This document shows, one piece after another, positions 63,122 to 64,000 of a DNA stretch of 64,000 bases. The notes below the pieces were generated by a model, which worked only from the letters and a program-made list of their open reading frames with translations, was not told the origin of the DNA and did not search any database. The translations under genes and the position numbers were made by a program. Source of the stretch: Hymenolepis diminuta (Eukaryota > Platyhelminthes > Cestoda > Cyclophyllidea > Hymenolepididae); contig CAADRB010000061.1 in the NCBI GenBank assembly GCA_900708905.1, forward strand, positions 568,127 through 632,126. The letters run 5' to 3'. Positions within the stretch are counted from its first letter, which is position 1, and each line of letters begins with the position of its first letter.

Positions 63122-63139
63122 CTTTGATCTTTGCCGCCA
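63122..63139 (+). promoter_or_regulatory. Bipartite TCF site (HMG + Helper)
   Basis: CTTTGATCTT (63122-63131), one base, then GCCGCCA (63133-63139), an exact Helper. A second Helper-like word CGGCGGA (63093-63099) lies upstream. This is the best-formed pair in the window. Confidence 0.7.
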
Positions 63140-63283
63140 GCAGCTGCATTTCTCTCTCTCTCCAATCTCTCTTCCTCCTGCTTCACTTCTTTTCACGCGT
63201 AGACATTGGCACACATTGCATTCTTCCCCTTCCCTTGGGTACTTGGGAGTAGCTCTCTCCTTTCTTCTTTTCATGGATCTTTT

Positions 63284-63301
63284 CTCTCTCTCTCTCTCTC
63301 T
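63284..63301. repeat. (CT)n microsatellite
   Basis: Nine consecutive CT units at the end of a longer pyrimidine tract. Confidence 0.8.
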
Positions 63302-63381
63302 TCTTTCCCAATTTAATTCGATTAATTCAATATGAAATTAACTTTCGAATAAAACGCCCCATTTTTGGTTTAAATTAATAA

Positions 63382-63408
63382 GGGGGGAGGGGGAGGGGAG
63401 GNGTGGGG
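63382..63408 (+). repeat. G-run tract, G-quadruplex candidate, with an N
   Basis: At least four G-runs of four or more (GGGGGG A GGGGG A GGGG ... GGGG) lie within 27 bases. Position 63402 is an ambiguous base, so sequencing failed to resolve the tract. It could form a G-quadruplex on the + strand. Confidence 0.6.
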
Positions 63409-63885
63409 AAGGATTCACGAATGACAACTGAAAAAAGAAAAAAAAACAATATAAAAGTTGTTTTTTATTATTATAACTTTCTTTTACATGTTTGATTTTA
63501 TTGTCAGGCTTTTAAAGCATATTATCTTCGTGGTATTGCTTTAACTTTTGCTATATTAAATTAAAAGGGATCGTTTCCTTCTGCACGTTTACGGAATTTT
63601 TTTCTCGAAGTGCATCAAGCGTTTTATTTAAAATATGTATGATTGAGAAGATGCGTTGCTGAATTTTTATAAATTAATTTGTTGGTTTTAATACGTCTGA
63701 GTCTTTATTTCGTTTGCCTTGAAATCAAGATGGAGGGAAAGATATTGGGAGAGAGAAAATATTTGCAAGTTACGAGACACTGATGCAGTTTCACAATGTC
63801 ATTGTCTCTGCCCTTCCCCTCTATAGTACACATCGTTTGCATCTCTCGATGACCATTTATTATTTTATCACACCGCGGTCTCTTA
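63409..63885. other. AT-rich, no gene seen
   Basis: A 61-codon minus frame (63705-63890) without a domain. Nothing else recognised. Confidence 0.4.
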
Positions 63886-64000
63886 TTCATGTTTTCTTTC
63901 TGCTTTTCTCTCTCTGCCTCTCTTTGTGTCTATTGCAAGAGTGACGAGCTCTCTATCCATCTCGCCCTTTCTCTTCGCTACAATAAGCGCGTGTGTATAT
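63886..64000. promoter_or_regulatory. Start of another CT-rich island (cut by window end)
   Basis: CT-rich runs on the + strand and CGCGTGTG at the edge resemble the other islands. The remainder lies outside the window. Confidence 0.3.

Larger units (their letters stand above)
62930..63315. promoter_or_regulatory. GC-richer island 14 with exact TCF + Helper pair
   Basis: It holds CpG-rich words (GCCGGCGGAC, ACGCGGCCG, 63091-63110), then the TCF pair (63122-63139), an E-box (CAGCTG), and CT-rich DNA ending in a (CT)n run at 63284-63301. Frames on both strands (116 and 73 codons) are compositional. It is a candidate intronic enhancer of the gene starting at 59.9 kb, if that gene exists. Confidence 0.5.

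Noticed and set aside
1..64000. CRISPR arrays, rRNA genes, bacterial operons
   Set aside because: No regularly spaced repeats, no rRNA-like sequence, and no tightly packed co-directional frames; the window is eukaryotic.

Overview
The window is eukaryotic DNA, most likely from an invertebrate animal. It is about two-thirds A+T, has no run of long co-linear reading frames, and contains one ambiguous base (63402). It has animal-style promoter motifs and a heavily decayed Ty3/gypsy LTR retrotransposon. The gag and pol remnants look like the gypsy elements common in parasitic helminths. A platyhelminth is my best guess, but nothing here proves it. I recognise no protein-coding gene of the host. 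The open frames present are about what AT-rich DNA gives by chance, or sit in GC/CT-rich islands where stop codons are rare on both strands at once.

Layout: long, featureless AT-rich stretches are interrupted by GC-richer islands at about 4.15-4.56, 11.5-11.9, 16.6-17.3, 21.8-22.1, 27.8-28.05, 29.8-30.05, 39.1-39.6, 41.2-41.7, 50.1-50.65, 51.9-52.7, 53.6-53.8, 54.65-54.8, 56.4-56.9, 59.8-60.3 and 62.7-64.0 kb. Most islands carry CT-rich runs, nearly always with the pyrimidines on the + strand. The retrotransposon remnant lies at 30.75-34.03 kb with two recognisable LTRs. It lacks RNase H and the integrase core. Two small related dispersed repeats occur at both ends of the window and at 44.3 kb.

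Main observation: the islands repeatedly contain CTTTGATCTT, the high-affinity HMG-box site of TCF/Pangolin, the nuclear effector of Wnt/beta-catenin signalling. At several places it lies within a few bases of GCCGCCR or its reverse complement, the Helper site bound by the C-clamp of invertebrate TCF. Good pairs are at 39.23, 41.53, 50.39 and 63.12 kb, with near-matches at 4.27, 16.86, 17.02, 56.74 and 62.73 kb. A gene desert studded with bipartite TCF sites suggests the regulatory landscape of a Wnt-controlled developmental gene.

A candidate promoter at 59.84-59.96 kb has three CCAAT boxes and an E2F-like TTTCGCGC. It is followed by a non-coding first exon ending at a good GTAAGT donor at 60341. 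This suggests that the regulated gene reads rightward out of the window, with the 62.7-63.3 kb TCF sites in its first intron. That link is inference.
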